DNA of 64,000 nucleotides from Leidyana gryllorum EB-2025a (taxonomy: Eukaryota; Apicomplexa), in NCBI GenBank assembly GCA_048772705.1, contig JBLWGC010000230.1:248001-312000 (forward strand), in the 5' to 3' direction. Of the stretch, positions 13,286 to 25,200 are shown in pieces; within the stretch, counting starts at the first letter, position 1; each line of letters begins with the position of its first letter. A model generated the notes under the pieces. It had not been told where the DNA came from and did not search any database. It saw only the letters and a list, made by a program, of their open reading frames with translations. The position numbers and the translations under genes were made by a program.

Positions 13286-16200
13286 ATGGGCCTTGGGGAC
13301 CACCTGAGTACTTGTTGTTCACACCAAGAATCTGTAGGTTGCGTCATCAACAGCTTTCATCGTATTGATTAATTGGAGAAATAGGGTGTCATCCTCCATG
13401 TTCTCGAGGATGGACTTTTAATCTCGGAGGAGGCACTCACGGGTACCGCTAAGGTCATCGGTGTTCTACCAGTTTGGTCGCCTGTACCGCGCTTGCCTCG
13501 AGACCACCCCGATGCTAAACTGCTAACCCCAGGCACTTTAGCCATCGATCGGGATGGGTACGTCTATGTCAATGCAGACCGACACTCTGTTGAATAGTTG
13601 CTATGCGATAGTTCCGTCTTCGGCTGAGACTGCTGTGGTCTGGCTGATAGACCTTAATCACGAGAAGTATCTCGGAATGGAGCGGAAGCACCCGTTTCTC
13701 CCGTCGGACTTTTATGTAGCGAAAAGAGGAGTCTACCAGTGGGACGGACGGCAGGCACAATTCGGTGGGCTACCCCACCGCGTGGAGAAGAAGGTACGGT
13801 AGATGGGGTGCCGCCGCCGAGTGCTTCACGTTTCGCAATCCATAGTTTCTGTCGAATGGCTATCACTGGCAACATATGGGCTTCGACCAACGCCCATTGG
13901 CGCGCACCACTAGTATAAAGTACGCACCCGCCATCGCTTGCCTGTTGGATTTGCAAGATCCATATGGAATTCTTGACTTGCTGTCGCCCAAGAAGGACCC
14001 GAGTGTGACCGCGAGGGATCGGCAGGTGTTATCAACGAGATTTATCAGCTACGATCACAATCACAGGCTGATGGACAAGGGACCGGTGTTCTATGTGGTG
14101 TCGGCGGACCATTGCAACCGTTGCATTGAGCTCAGCTTCTTTGCATGCCCCCTTGCCGTGCCGCTAATGGATAGGCGACCCGTGTTGCCGCAGCTCTACG
14201 GGATGTGGCGGGCGGGACATACTGCACTGCCCACCGCCATTTGCCGGTTTCCCAGTAAGCCACATAGACTCCCTCGGTCACTCATTGCTCAGTTGGCGCG
14301 CCTGCCTCGCGGGACAATGTACAGGTGGAACCTTTCCCCACGGTTACCATAAAGAACGGAGACGAGTCGGTTCAAACATTCTTTGTGACAACAGTAAGAG
14401 CCCAGGCGTGTGTGGTGCGCATCCTCATCGTCGTCGTCGTCGTCTGTGTGATTCGCCGCTAATGTTGACACCATTTCCGTGTTCGCGCAGGGACAGGGCC
14501 TGATATATGTGGTTCACTACAACTTCAAAACTCGTAAGGCCCAACCTATCCAGTTGGTGCGACTATCTGGAGATGGGGTTCCAAGTCAAGTGAACCTGGT
14601 TCCCTTAGAATGGACAGTGCCCAAGGACGACAACACTGCCACCACGGACCTTATAGTCGAGCAGTTCTCCGCTTCTGAGGCCACAAAGGCGATGCATCAG
14701 ACTCTGTATGAGTACAGTGTGGTGCACGCCATGTATGATGAGATGGAACACTATAGCTTGTGCCGCTTGTTCACGAACTATCTCTCATGTACGACGCCAT
14801 TTGACGAGCCCGAGCGGGATTCACAGCTGCGAAAAGTACGTGACAGTGATTGGTCCTCATCCAAACCGATCTATCAGCGGACGATAATGCATGGTGACTG
14901 GCCGGAACCCTCAGAACTAGCGAAGCTGCCGGGGAGAAGCAAACATGCGGAGTTTCTGCTGGAGTTGGCCAGTGCCTATGGAGTAAAGGATGTTATAAAG
15001 TTGCAAAAAGAAGGTACAACACAAGTTTGGGGTCTCAACGTTGGGTGGACAAGGCTGAAGATCCCCTCCGTCGCTTGCAATCCGGTGGTTGGAGATGTCG
15101 TTCTTGTGCGATTGAGATCTCCTGATACCATAGTTGTGGTGACCAGCCAAGGCCGAGGAGCTTTCAAAATCGGCGACACTGGATTGACTCCGCTGGATGT
15201 CGGAAGTCTTGACCAGCTCACCATGGCAGCCCTCAATGGCGAGGAGTCGGGTCAGCCCTTAGGACTGAAAACAACGACAATGGGGGAACCTTCCCCCAAG
15301 AATGGACAATCAAATACGGAGAACGAGATATGGGACGTTCAACAAGTGCGCGGCTCGGAACACATGGGAGCAGATCGATCGATGCTGCTGATCTGTCATT
15401 GTGAGGGCCCAGAAACCAATTGCGAACAGGAGAGCAAGATGCTCAAAGACTTTAGCGAAGCACTACCGGCTGCAATGGCGGGCAGCCCTTTGAAAGCAGC
15501 TTTCCAGCGAGGGCGATGGCCTCGCAGCTGCTTGAAACGGCTGCCGCGAATATTCGAGGGGTCTGTCCTGCAAACAGCATCACGCTTAGAGTTCACCTTC
15601 GACGCTATTGACGACATAGGCGCCAGCTCGGATGAAGACGCAGCGCGAAGCGTTCTTGTCACCCGTACCCCGGGTGGTGATGGTCTGATGGTCCGACACA
15701 TCATAGCGAGCCCGCCCCCGTCAAGCACTAACGGTTGGCATACCAGACTGCCTACTGATACGCAAAACATGTCGGAGGTTCCGACGGGCTTGAGCGGGTG
15801 GGCTGTGCAGTGTATTCTCGGATGCAACACTGGCCGGCCTTTGCTCTCATATGTTGACAAATGGAGATACCTATTCGTTCTGCGGGACGGCCGTGTGATT
15901 ATATTCCAATCCGCCCCCGGCCGCGAAGACAAATACGTTATTGAACCTGAAAAGGTTGGAAGTGACTTTCGAGGAGTGCTGGTCTGGCACGCGGTGCGAT
16001 TTTTCGAGGACAAGAATTGCGCACGCGTTGTAGCCGAAGTGATTGAGGAGAATAACCAGCACTATGTACTGTCCTATAATATAGACCTCGAACAGAAAAC
16101 TGTTCGATTCATGAGCGTGACTATTTCAACGGTCACCGACGCTATCGGGTGGTTTAGTAAAGAGGACGAAGATAAGGTTTACCGCATAGGATTTGGACTG

Positions 16201-19200
16201 GGTGGCGATACTTACAGTGTGGATTCTGTGAGTGCGTGCGTATCTGTGCTATACGAACGCTCGACCGGTGAATGGGTGTGCGAACGGCAGCAGGTGGGGG
16301 ATCTGCCCGAGTACTACGCCGTCAAACTCACGGTATCCAATTCATCTACGAGCACCAACGCGATGGCGATCGCCATGCAGGAAAACGAGCGCGTGCTTGT
16401 TGCACTCCTGCAGGACGCAGCTTTGGAACTATTTGTGTTTGACTTGACGAGCCGCAACTGGTTGTATCATGACACAATATCTTCCCTCGTGTTACCGCGT
16501 GGACCTCTGAGACTCGCAAGCTATGGATACCGAGTGATATGCCTTCAAGGGGTCGATCCGTCCAGCTTGTACATCATAAGGATTGCGGACTGTGTGAAAG
16601 ATCCGCCGTTCTACTCGACCGACATCTACTTCCTCATCTCGAAGATTTGTTTGCCGGATCAAGCGAACGTATTGAGCGTTCAGGTGTTACAGAAAGATGC
16701 GGGGATATTGGTTGTGTCCGGCAGATCGTCGACTGCTCCCACTGCCACCCATGTTGTGGCGGAAGTATGGACGTCTCCGCACTGCGGTCACCAAAAGTCG
16801 CCAGCCACTCTCATGGATAGTGAATATGTTCTCCGCGATACTGTCGTGTCAGGTGCTTATATGCACGAGGATAGTAATGTATATCTATCGGCTGTCAAAG
16901 TCGTAAAATGTGCAGCCGGACATTACGTTGTTGGGTCGCTGTTGTTGTTCGATCCATGCGCGGATCAGCCAATCTGCGGACTTGAGCTCGCTCCGGTCCG
17001 ATTGCTGCGCGAAAGTGATCGACATACGCGCGAAGACGCAACAGAAATGTCCGCCAAACCCGACGTGGGCGAAGTACCCACCTGTATATCTGGAATTGTG
17101 GACGCCCACGGCAAACAATTAGTGGCTGTGGGCACACTGCGTATGGCTGTATGGCAGGAGATGTATCCCCAGTACTGTGCCGGTCCGGGACGGGTCTTGG
17201 TATACGAAGATAGACATCATCTGAACAGAACAGGCGGTTTGCCAGCCTCTCTGCATGATCCCGCCATTGTCTTCTTCGTTGACCGAAACGGACCCAGCGA
17301 TACTGCTGAAGGGTACAACTTGGCAATCGCCTCCGCTATCGAAGAGGGAGTCATGTTACCCATCCAAAAGTTTCAGCAAGATGGAGAAGCCTTCTGGCCA
17401 GCATTTCTCCAGGGAGAACCCCTTCAGATGCTTTGCAGGCATGAGGTGTGTGGTATCGATCTCATCTTTGTACGCCGGCTACGTCTGGCAACGCCCACCT
17501 ATGCCTGGCTACCCCTGCATACTCTCACAACGATGCATTCTGCCATGACTGAACCAACTAATGACGACCCAACTTACATGGGAGAAGAAGGGATAGACGT
17601 CAGCAGACCAATCGACATACCAAACGGCGATGTTGATGAAGCGCCGTGGGACGAAAATGAGGTTCGGGTGGAACAGGATTTGATCCGCCACAGAATATAC
17701 AAAGAGCTCAAACTCCCCACCAAAGCGGAGTACTTCTTCGACTGCATTTGTGAACTGCGCTTTGAACAAGGCGTGCAGGCTGTCGAACTCCTACAACAAA
17801 GCGATGACAGGGTGGTCGTGCTGTGCGCGAACGGTCGCTACTTGACAATGATCCAGCTTACTGACGAAGGTCCACTCGCTCTTGTCAGTATACCCTTTGC
17901 GATGACTACTCTCACTCTACAACGCATTAGCGACAATAAATGCATTAGTATTGACTGTTTAGAGTCGGATGGTACTATCGATTGGACTCGCAATGTCCGA
18001 TTGTGGACTGCTCTCGACCCTGAAACCCGCCCAGCAGCCCCCTCCGGCCAGTTTGTTCTTGGACATCATCATTATCGAAGTGGTGAGCATGACTCTTTGC
18101 GCCTTTGTGTGTGGTGTGTGTATCATTGCTCTGTGTCTGCGTGCTTGCTCTGTGTGCCTGGCACTAGTGAATAATTTGTCAGTCGTCCCTCTGGGTCCGT
18201 GCACCGGTTACGGGGCGCTGGACACCGGTCACTTGATCGGAGCCATCGATATGCTCGACAACAGTATTTGTGTGATACACTTCCGTGATCTGTCTTCGGT
18301 GACAACATGCGAAGACGTTGTAAGCGAAGAAGGGGAGGAAACAGCGGACACCCATCAGAAGTGGGCACGGAGAGAGTTACGATTGGGTCACGAGTTATTT
18401 GAGATCAACAAAACTGGATCTGAAGGCGGTCCGGGAGCGGTGGTAAGTCACGAAGCTTCTCGAGGCCCTAACAGAATGTCTTGCAGCTGACCCGATATTT
18501 GGTCCGTTCCAAGGTGCCGCCTGCGGCCTTGGCTGGGGAGTTTGGCGATCAGGGCTGTCGACTGAATGTGATTGATGCGAACGCCACTCCCTGTGGGGCT
18601 TTGGTGTTGCTAAAGTGCTTCAGTCCCACATTCGTGTGGACTGACTGGAATGACACCCATCATGTTGTATATGGGGAGACAAATGTGGAAGCTGCGGGTA
18701 TCAGAGAGTCTTTGGTGGGCGCGTGCTCTCTGCAGGTCCTTCTGGATTGGCGCAAGGCCTTGACTCTTGTAGATTTATGGGCTCAGGATGATCGTCGTAA
18801 TCCAGTGCGTGAAGGTCAAATACCAGGGAGGACGAAGAAGCGAACGTGGGAGGAGAACAAATGCATCGATTTCGTCGCAGCCCAAATCAGTCCTTGGGCC
18901 TCTCGTATCTCCGACTTCGACAATATGGATGGGTACGGATATCGATTGCGGCGGGTGAACCGTGAGTGTGATTACAGATATGTAAATGGTGAGATTTTCT
19001 GTGTCTGTCAGACGTCACTGGGCTGCCTTTTTTTCGCGCTCGCACTGATGTCAAACGGCGAGAGGCTGCTGATATGCAGCTGAAGCAAGAGATGAAACAC
19101 ATGGAGCACGATTACCCAAGAAGCTTGTACGATAGGCTTCCTCCAGCGAACGCGGACGAGTTGAGAGCACACGCGCAAGTAGGGAACCGGATGCATGCGT

Positions 19201-19853
19201 TGAGCAAACTGGCTCAACCGGATATCAGTGTGTTTGGGACGGTTTCGTTGAGCTGGTTGCGGATCTTTATCGAAGAGCGCGTGGGCCGTCTGCCAGACAA
19301 GCGTTACTTGTCTCATGCCTTAGCCCTCCTGAGGAGCGTGCGACGGGTTGAGCAAGGTCGATGCGGCCTGAGGCGCACTATCCAAGACGTGACGGTTCGC
19401 ACCCCTGTGTGTCAGGATGTCACGAGTCCGCCGGCCTGTCGCATAGGCCCTGACGGGCGGCCTGAATATGACTACGGACCGTTTCTCCCATACATACAGC
19501 GGGGGATTCGGTTCGAAAGAACCCGTCTGATGCCGGTCCAGCTGGGGAATGCGGGTCAATCTGAAATCGTAAACGGCTATCGAGAGGTCAGGTTCTGCTT
19601 TCATCAACTATGGGCCCTGTTCGAAAACATTCTCGATTCGCGGCTTGGTTTAGTCGACGTCAGCGAGATACGACGGGTGGCAATGAAAGGGGATCCAGCT
19701 TATCATTTCCACATGGTCCAATGGCATCGAGAACTGGAGGGTGGTGAGTTCTTTGAGAGAGTCCAGGCGTGGGTTCGTGCCCCCCTCCGAAGGATTGGCC
19801 AGAGATCGAACATCATTGACTTACAGAGACAGACACACACCGATTCGAAATAG
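13286..19853 (+). CDS. Very large unrecognised protein, about 1,900 residues
   Basis: I do not recognise this protein. ATG 13286 directly follows in-frame stops. Joining frames at GT/AG sites gives exons 13286-13333, 13385 to about 13551, 13592-13794, about 13845-14253, about 14293-14394, a long exon about 14491-18092, and three more exons to the stop at 19851-19853. Short joined signatures are LAIDRDGCYAIVP, ICRFPIGAPASRDNVQVEP and FFVTTGQGLIYVV. The first two thirds are rich in alternating hydrophobic strands (for example VVGDVVLVRLRSPDTIVVV), which looks like beta-propeller or other all-beta structure. The last 300 residues look helical (SWLRIFIEERVGRLPDKRYL). No signal peptide or membrane segment was seen. 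A large propeller-plus-helix scaffold such as a nucleoporin or CPSF/DDB1-like protein would fit this profile, but no diagnostic motif supports naming it. Confidence 0.75.
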
Positions 19854-20305
19854 TTTTGGTTGGTGAGGGGGTTATTAGTGAGGGCAAGCGTAGAGTTACA
19901 CAGAAGAACGAACATTCGATAAAATGGTACCTTGTGATTAGGGTACACGAAATCTGCAGAAATGGCCATCGTTCTGGGGTCTTTGCTGGGTCTTGATGAT
20001 GTACAAAGGACAGTGGGGATGGATGGAGCATTTTCGGCCACTCGGCACGTGCATTTGAGCATCTGTCTGGATGCCATGGAAGGCTGGGTGGTGTCCAGCT
20101 AGAGAGATATCCAATAAAGTACGCATACATACGCTCATGACGACGACTGGGGTGTGAGTCAAGGATCTGTAGATATCACCGGCGACGCTTCTTGCGCGCT
20201 GGCCGGCACATTGACCCGCTTTCAGACAGATTCCTCCTCGCCTCTACACTCCCTCCTCCTCTATTGCAGCTTTCAGGCGGGAAACATCTCGATCTCCACT
20301 GCGTT
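19854..20305. other. Convergent intergenic region, nothing recognised
   Basis: 452 nt between the ends of two convergent genes. It holds AT-richer 3'-UTR-like sequence and short non-conserved open frames. No RNA gene or repeat was seen. Confidence 0.6.
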
Positions 20306-21739
20306 TCAATTGGACTCGAGTTCTTCGAATGGCGGGCTGTCGGCTGGGCGCATGCCCCATTTGGTCACAGCTCCCGCAATCAAACCGACAGCTGCCGCGC
20401 CTCCAACAGTAACTCCAACAATCAATCCCACGGGCGCACCCTCTTCGTTGATGGTGGTATGAGGCGGGGGAGTGGACGAGCTCGTGTTGCTGCCACCCCC
20501 ATTGTTGTTGTTTCCGTCTTCATCACTGTTTCCGTCTTCATCACTGTTTCCGTCTCCGTCGCTGTTTCCTCCTCCAGGAGTAGTGTTCTTTTCGTCGTCC
20601 TCGTCGGTGGCTCCATTGTTGTTGTTGTCGTCGCCATCACTATCGGGTTCGGTTGTCTTCGAGTTGTTGTCTCCGTCGCTGCCCCCGTCTACGTCACTGC
20701 CCCCGTCTCCATCGCTGTCACTATCTCCGCCGTTAGCGGCACAAACTTCACCGAGGTAGCGACTCAAAATGTTTTGAATCGCTGCTTTCAACTTGAGCTC
20801 CGGTTCATCAACTGGGGTCAAAGAGTTGTCGGGGTAGAGTTCCAATGGTGTCAGTCTAAAGTCCAGATCGTTTGCAGCATTGAAGTTTGGATTGCAGGTC
20901 GCGTCGGGGTCCGAGGGGTGGAAGTCATCAGGATCGCAGCTCGTCTCAACTTTGTACTGTTGTTTGTACAGCTCTCCCATCCACCAAGTCCACAGGTCAT
21001 TAGCCTGCCGTTGCTCTGAAGGTGTGACTCCTGGCGTAACGAGAATGGTTGCCACATTGATCTTTGCGTCCAATATTTGATTCCTGAGAGTCGCGGTATT
21101 TGGGTATGTTCGGGTTTTACAATCCTCCTCCTCGTCGTCCCAGTATGTGTTATCGTGAGTGATGGTCGGACAGTTTGATGCGGACTCGCAGGTCGTAGGC
21201 GACCAACTCTCGCCATAAGCTCTGGTGTTGGTGATGTGAATAACAATACGGGCGCGCTCGAACTTCTCGGTCGCCTCGTTGTACACTGGCTCTGTCCAGC
21301 CTATCTCGGGGTGGATCACGCTGTACAGAAGCCCATAAAAGTTGCTGTCGGGCGCATCGCGTCCGCCGGTGTGCAAGTAGTTGCGCAACGTTTCACCAAC
21401 GGCACCAACTTCTTCGACTCCCACCAAGGGCCAGTCAACCTTCGCGCAATAGTCTTCCTCGTTTCCCATCTCCTTGATTGGCTTGTCTCTGAATGTGATC
21501 AAGCCGACTTTGCTCTGAGGATTTGTGGTTTCCAACTCGTCCATAATGTCTTTCAGTACGGCGCCGGTTTTCCCTACGTAGCCCTCCAACTCAATGGCTG
21601 TCTCGACCTTCTCTCCATCGAGCTCAGTCAGAACAAAGGAAGTGACATCATGAACTAACACTAGTTCAACTGGGACCCCACATTCGGCCCCGGAGACAAT
21701 AGCAGTTCCAACCAAACTTCCCAGCAGTAATGTCCTCAT
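20306..21739 (-). CDS. Secreted/membrane vWA (integrin-beta-like) protein, 477 aa
   Basis: Single-exon type I membrane protein. The start at 21739 (MRTLLLGSLVG) gives a signal peptide; the upstream in-frame extension has no hydrophobic leader at its very start and is less likely. A vWA/integrin-beta-A-like domain spans roughly residues 25-290: PVELVLVHDVTSF in place of the MIDAS DxSxS, KVGLITFRDKP, and the domain end with paired cysteines. A low-complexity linker of Asp, Ser, Asn and Gly (DSDGDG-type repeats) follows. Then comes a transmembrane helix near residues 435-460 (APVGLIVGVTVGGAAAVGLI) and a short cytoplasmic tail ending FEELESN. It is the first of three same-strand paralogues. Adhesion or cell-surface recognition is inference from the domain; the canonical MIDAS serines are missing. 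Confidence 0.8.
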   Translation of the reverse strand: MRTLLLGSLVGTAIVSGAECGVPVELVLVHDVTSFVLTELDGEKVETAIELEGYVGKTGAVLKDIMDELETTNPQSKVGLITFRDKPIKEMGNEEDYCAKVDWPLVGVEEVGAVGETLRNYLHTGGRDAPDSNFYGLLYSVIHPEIGWTEPVYNEATEKFERARIVIHITNTRAYGESWSPTTCESASNCPTITHDNTYWDDEEEDCKTRTYPNTATLRNQILDAKINVATILVTPGVTPSEQRQANDLWTWWMGELYKQQYKVETSCDPDDFHPSDPDATCNPNFNAANDLDFRLTPLELYPDNSLTPVDEPELKLKAAIQNILSRYLGEVCAANGGDSDSDGDGGSDVDGGSDGDNNSKTTEPDSDGDDNNNNGATDEDDEKNTTPGGGNSDGDGNSDEDGNSDEDGNNNNGGGSNTSSSTPPPHTTINEEGAPVGLIVGVTVGGAAAVGLIAGAVTKWGMRPADSPPFEELESN

Positions 21740-22203
21740 CTTCTTGATGTTCCCGAAAAGTAAGCGAGATCTGTCTGGGCCAGCAACTCGAAACCCCAAC
21801 ACACACAAATGTTTCTTTCACTTTGGATCTCAGATCCCAACTAACTCACTCAATCCAGCAACTACCTCGTTTTCTGGTGGTGGTGGTGGTGGTGGTGGTG
21901 GTGGTGGTGATGATGAGAGTAGGACAGCTTGCTAACTCGATAAGCTTAAGTGTTGAGGCGCCGTTAAAATGAAAGACCGAACAAGTCAACAGCACGCACG
22001 GTCACCACCCAGTGTAGTCTGACACAACATGGAGTCAGACGTTGAAACTTGCACCATCTGCGCGCTGGTGGTTTCATGACCGACTGCAAACTTAGCCAAA
22101 AACATGATGGACAGCGAATGTGATAGGTACCAATTAGTCTATCGATCACTCGGTTGGAATTAAACCATCACAACCCTCTGTCCACCACACTCATTTCGTT
22201 CTA
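21740..22203. other. Intergenic region between two vWA genes
   Basis: 464 nt upstream of the 477-aa vWA gene and downstream of the 2232-aa one. It contains a GGT microsatellite; otherwise no gene or RNA is evident. Confidence 0.6.
21876..21909. repeat. (GGT)n microsatellite
   Basis: About eleven GGT units, followed by GATGATGA, in the 5' flank of the 477-aa vWA gene, about 140 nt from its start codon. Confidence 0.85.
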
Positions 22204-25200
22204 TCATTCCGTATTCTCAATTAAAACCTCATCGTCGAGAAACTCATCCCCGCCAGTCCATCGACTGTAAGATAACGCCGCCACTCCTATGCCAGCCAGA
22301 CCCACACCGGCCACGGCACCCAAAGTGGAACTCAGAATTACCGCTAGACTCCCATCAACCTCGTCAATCACAGTCTGTATCAATGTCCGATACGCCCCGG
22401 TATATGTGGTCGACGTGGTCGAAGCTTGATCAGGATCGGTAGTCTGGGTGCTGTCACCTCCATCGGAATCGGTACTTCCTCCATCGCCTCCCGCCGGGTC
22501 CGTACGTGAACCTTCGTCGGTACATCCGCCCTCATCGGAATCACTGCATTCACCATCCGGATCCGTACAGTCACCATCGCCTCCCGCCGGCTCGGTACAA
22601 GCACCTGGATCGGTACATCCGAGATCGGGCTCGGTACTTCCACCATCATCGGGATCGGTGCCTACAGGATCGGTACAAGCACCTGGATCGGTACATCCGA
22701 GATCGGGCTCGGTACTTCCACCATCATCGGGATCGGTGCCTACAGGATCGGTACAAGCACCTGGATCGGTACATCCGAGATCGGGCTCGGTACTTCCACC
22801 AGCATCGGGATCGGTGCCTACAGGATCGGTACATCCACCTTCGTCGGTACAAACATCATCATCGGATTGGGTACTTCCACCATCTGGATCAGTGGTCGCT
22901 GACGTCGTCTCTTCTTCAGTGTCTTGAGAGAAGTCAGGAGTCAGAGTCCCGGTCATACAAACAGACTCGTGGGCTGTATCGATGAAGTCTCGGAGTAACT
23001 GTGTGGCCTCAGGACAGTACTCCTCCGGACAGAGCATCAATTGAGAACGACTCTGACCCAGGTGATCGGTCAATAGAGATGTATAGATGTCCGCTGCTCG
23101 TTGGTCAACGCGGCCACCGAACTCCGCGACCGCATTGAGACGAGAAACTACACAGGCATTAACCTCTTGGTCATCACCCACAATCGAGCCATATGTAGCC
23201 CGATCTGGAACCGGCTCCACTGGGACCAGCAAGACGCCGAGGTTTATGCCGTTGTTTAGCAAAGATTCTGCGACTTCCGTAATCTTCGGATACTCATAAG
23301 TTGAACACTCCTCATCCCATCCAGCCCAAAGACGATCTCGGGCAAACCACTCCTTCCCCGGGAAGACGTTATAATCGGTGTAGAGGACTGCATCGCCGTC
23401 CTGATGCGGTGGTGAATCTGTGACCAAAATCACATAACGAGCTGTCGTATGGCCTGGAGACGTGGGTTTATTCTCAACTCGCCGCCAGTTCACTCCTGGG
23501 TCCCGTGCAGCACCCATAAGGGCCACCCACTGGGCTTCGGACATATCACAACCACCTTCGGAAGCGAGAGATCGCATTACATCCGGCAGCCGAGAGTATT
23601 GCGATGTCAGAGGGACAGTCAAGTCACCACAGGTGTCCGTAGTGGTACCCAGATTGGGGACTGGTTTGTCCTGGAATGACAACAGCCCAACATTGCTGCC
23701 GGGATGAGTCTCCTCAATATAATGCAGAAGACCTTCTACCGAAGCCGCCACATTATGGATGGTAGTCTGGAGACCCGACGTGATATCTTGAACGATCAAC
23801 AGATCAATGGGCCCGTTGGTACACGAAATGTCTACTTCTTCCTCGGTTGTGGGATCAACGATCTCCTCCTCAGTGGATCGGGAGAAATCTAAAGTCAGTG
23901 TACCGCCCTCCTCGGTATCAAAAGTCGTCACTGCCGACATCGTTTCGTCACTCCCAGTGGAACTCTGTGGCGACATAGTCTCGTCAGTCTCGGTGGTACT
24001 CAGTGTCGACGTCGTCTCCTCTGTCTCAGTGGTACTCAATGTCGACGTCGTCTCCTCTGTCTCGGTGGTACTCAGTGTTGACGTCGTCTCGCCAGTCTCG
24101 GTGGTACTCAGTGTCGACGTCGTCTTGCCAGTCTCGGTGGTACTCAGTGTCGACGTCGTCTCCTCTGTCTCAGTGGTACTCAATGTCGACGTCGTCTCCT
24201 CTGTCTCGGTGGTACTCAGTGTTGACGTCGTCTCCTCTGTCTCAGTGGTACTCAATGTCGACGTCGTCTCCTCTGTCTCGGAGGTACTCAGTGTCGACGT
24301 CGTCTCGCCAGTCTCGGTGGTACTCAATGTCGACGTCGTCTCGCCAGTCTCGGTGGTACTCAATGTCGACGTTGTCTCCTCAGTCTCGGTGGTACTCAAT
24401 GTCGACGTCGTCTCGCCAGTCTCAGTGGTACTCAACGTCGACGTCGTCTCGTCAGTCTCGGTGGTACTCAATGTCGACGTCGTCTCGCCAGTCTCGGTGG
24501 TACTCAATGTCGACGTCGTCTCCTCTGTCTCGGTGGTACTCAGTGTCGACGTCGTCTCCTCTGTCTCAGTGGTACTCAATGTCGACGTCGTCGCCTCTGT
24601 CTCGGTGGTACTCAGTGTCGACGTCGTCTCGCCAGTCTCGGTGGTACTCAGTGTCGACGTCGTCTTGCCAGTCTCGGTGGTACTCAGTGTCGACGTCGTC
24701 TCCTCTGTCTCAGTGGTACTCAGTGTCGACGTCGTCGCCTCAGTCTCGGTGGTACTCAATGCCGACGTCGTCTCCTCTGTCTCAGTGGTACTCAGTGTCG
24801 ACGTCGTCGCCTCAGTCTCGGTGGTACTCAATGCCGACGTCGTCTCCTCCGTCTCATTGGTGGTCAGTGGCGACGTCGTCGCCTCAGTCTCGGTGGTACT
24901 CAGTGTTGACGTCGTCTCCTCCGCCTCAGTGGTAGCTGGGGTGGTGGGCAGCTCGTGTATGGTGGTCCCCGCTTGCGAAAGAGCGGGTTTCTCCGTGTAG
25001 TGATGGGTGGTGACTACCGGTTCGGTTGTAACCTCTAGCTCAGTCGGTTGAGAGAAGTCCGGGGTTGGTGTTCCACTGGAACAAACAGCCTCGTGGGCGC
25101 GGTCAATGAAGTTTTGCATCAGGTGAAACGACTCAGGACAGTTGTCTTCAGGGCAGAGGAAAAGATAGGGATCCTCTTGACCGATTCCGCCCCTAAGTAA

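Noticed and set aside
23807-25000. 397-residue and 310-residue plus-strand frames (VDVVSSVSVVL and STSSPLSQWYSM repeats)
   Set aside because: They are antisense images of the 36-nt minisatellite of the 2232-aa gene; stop-free only because the repeat unit is a multiple of three.
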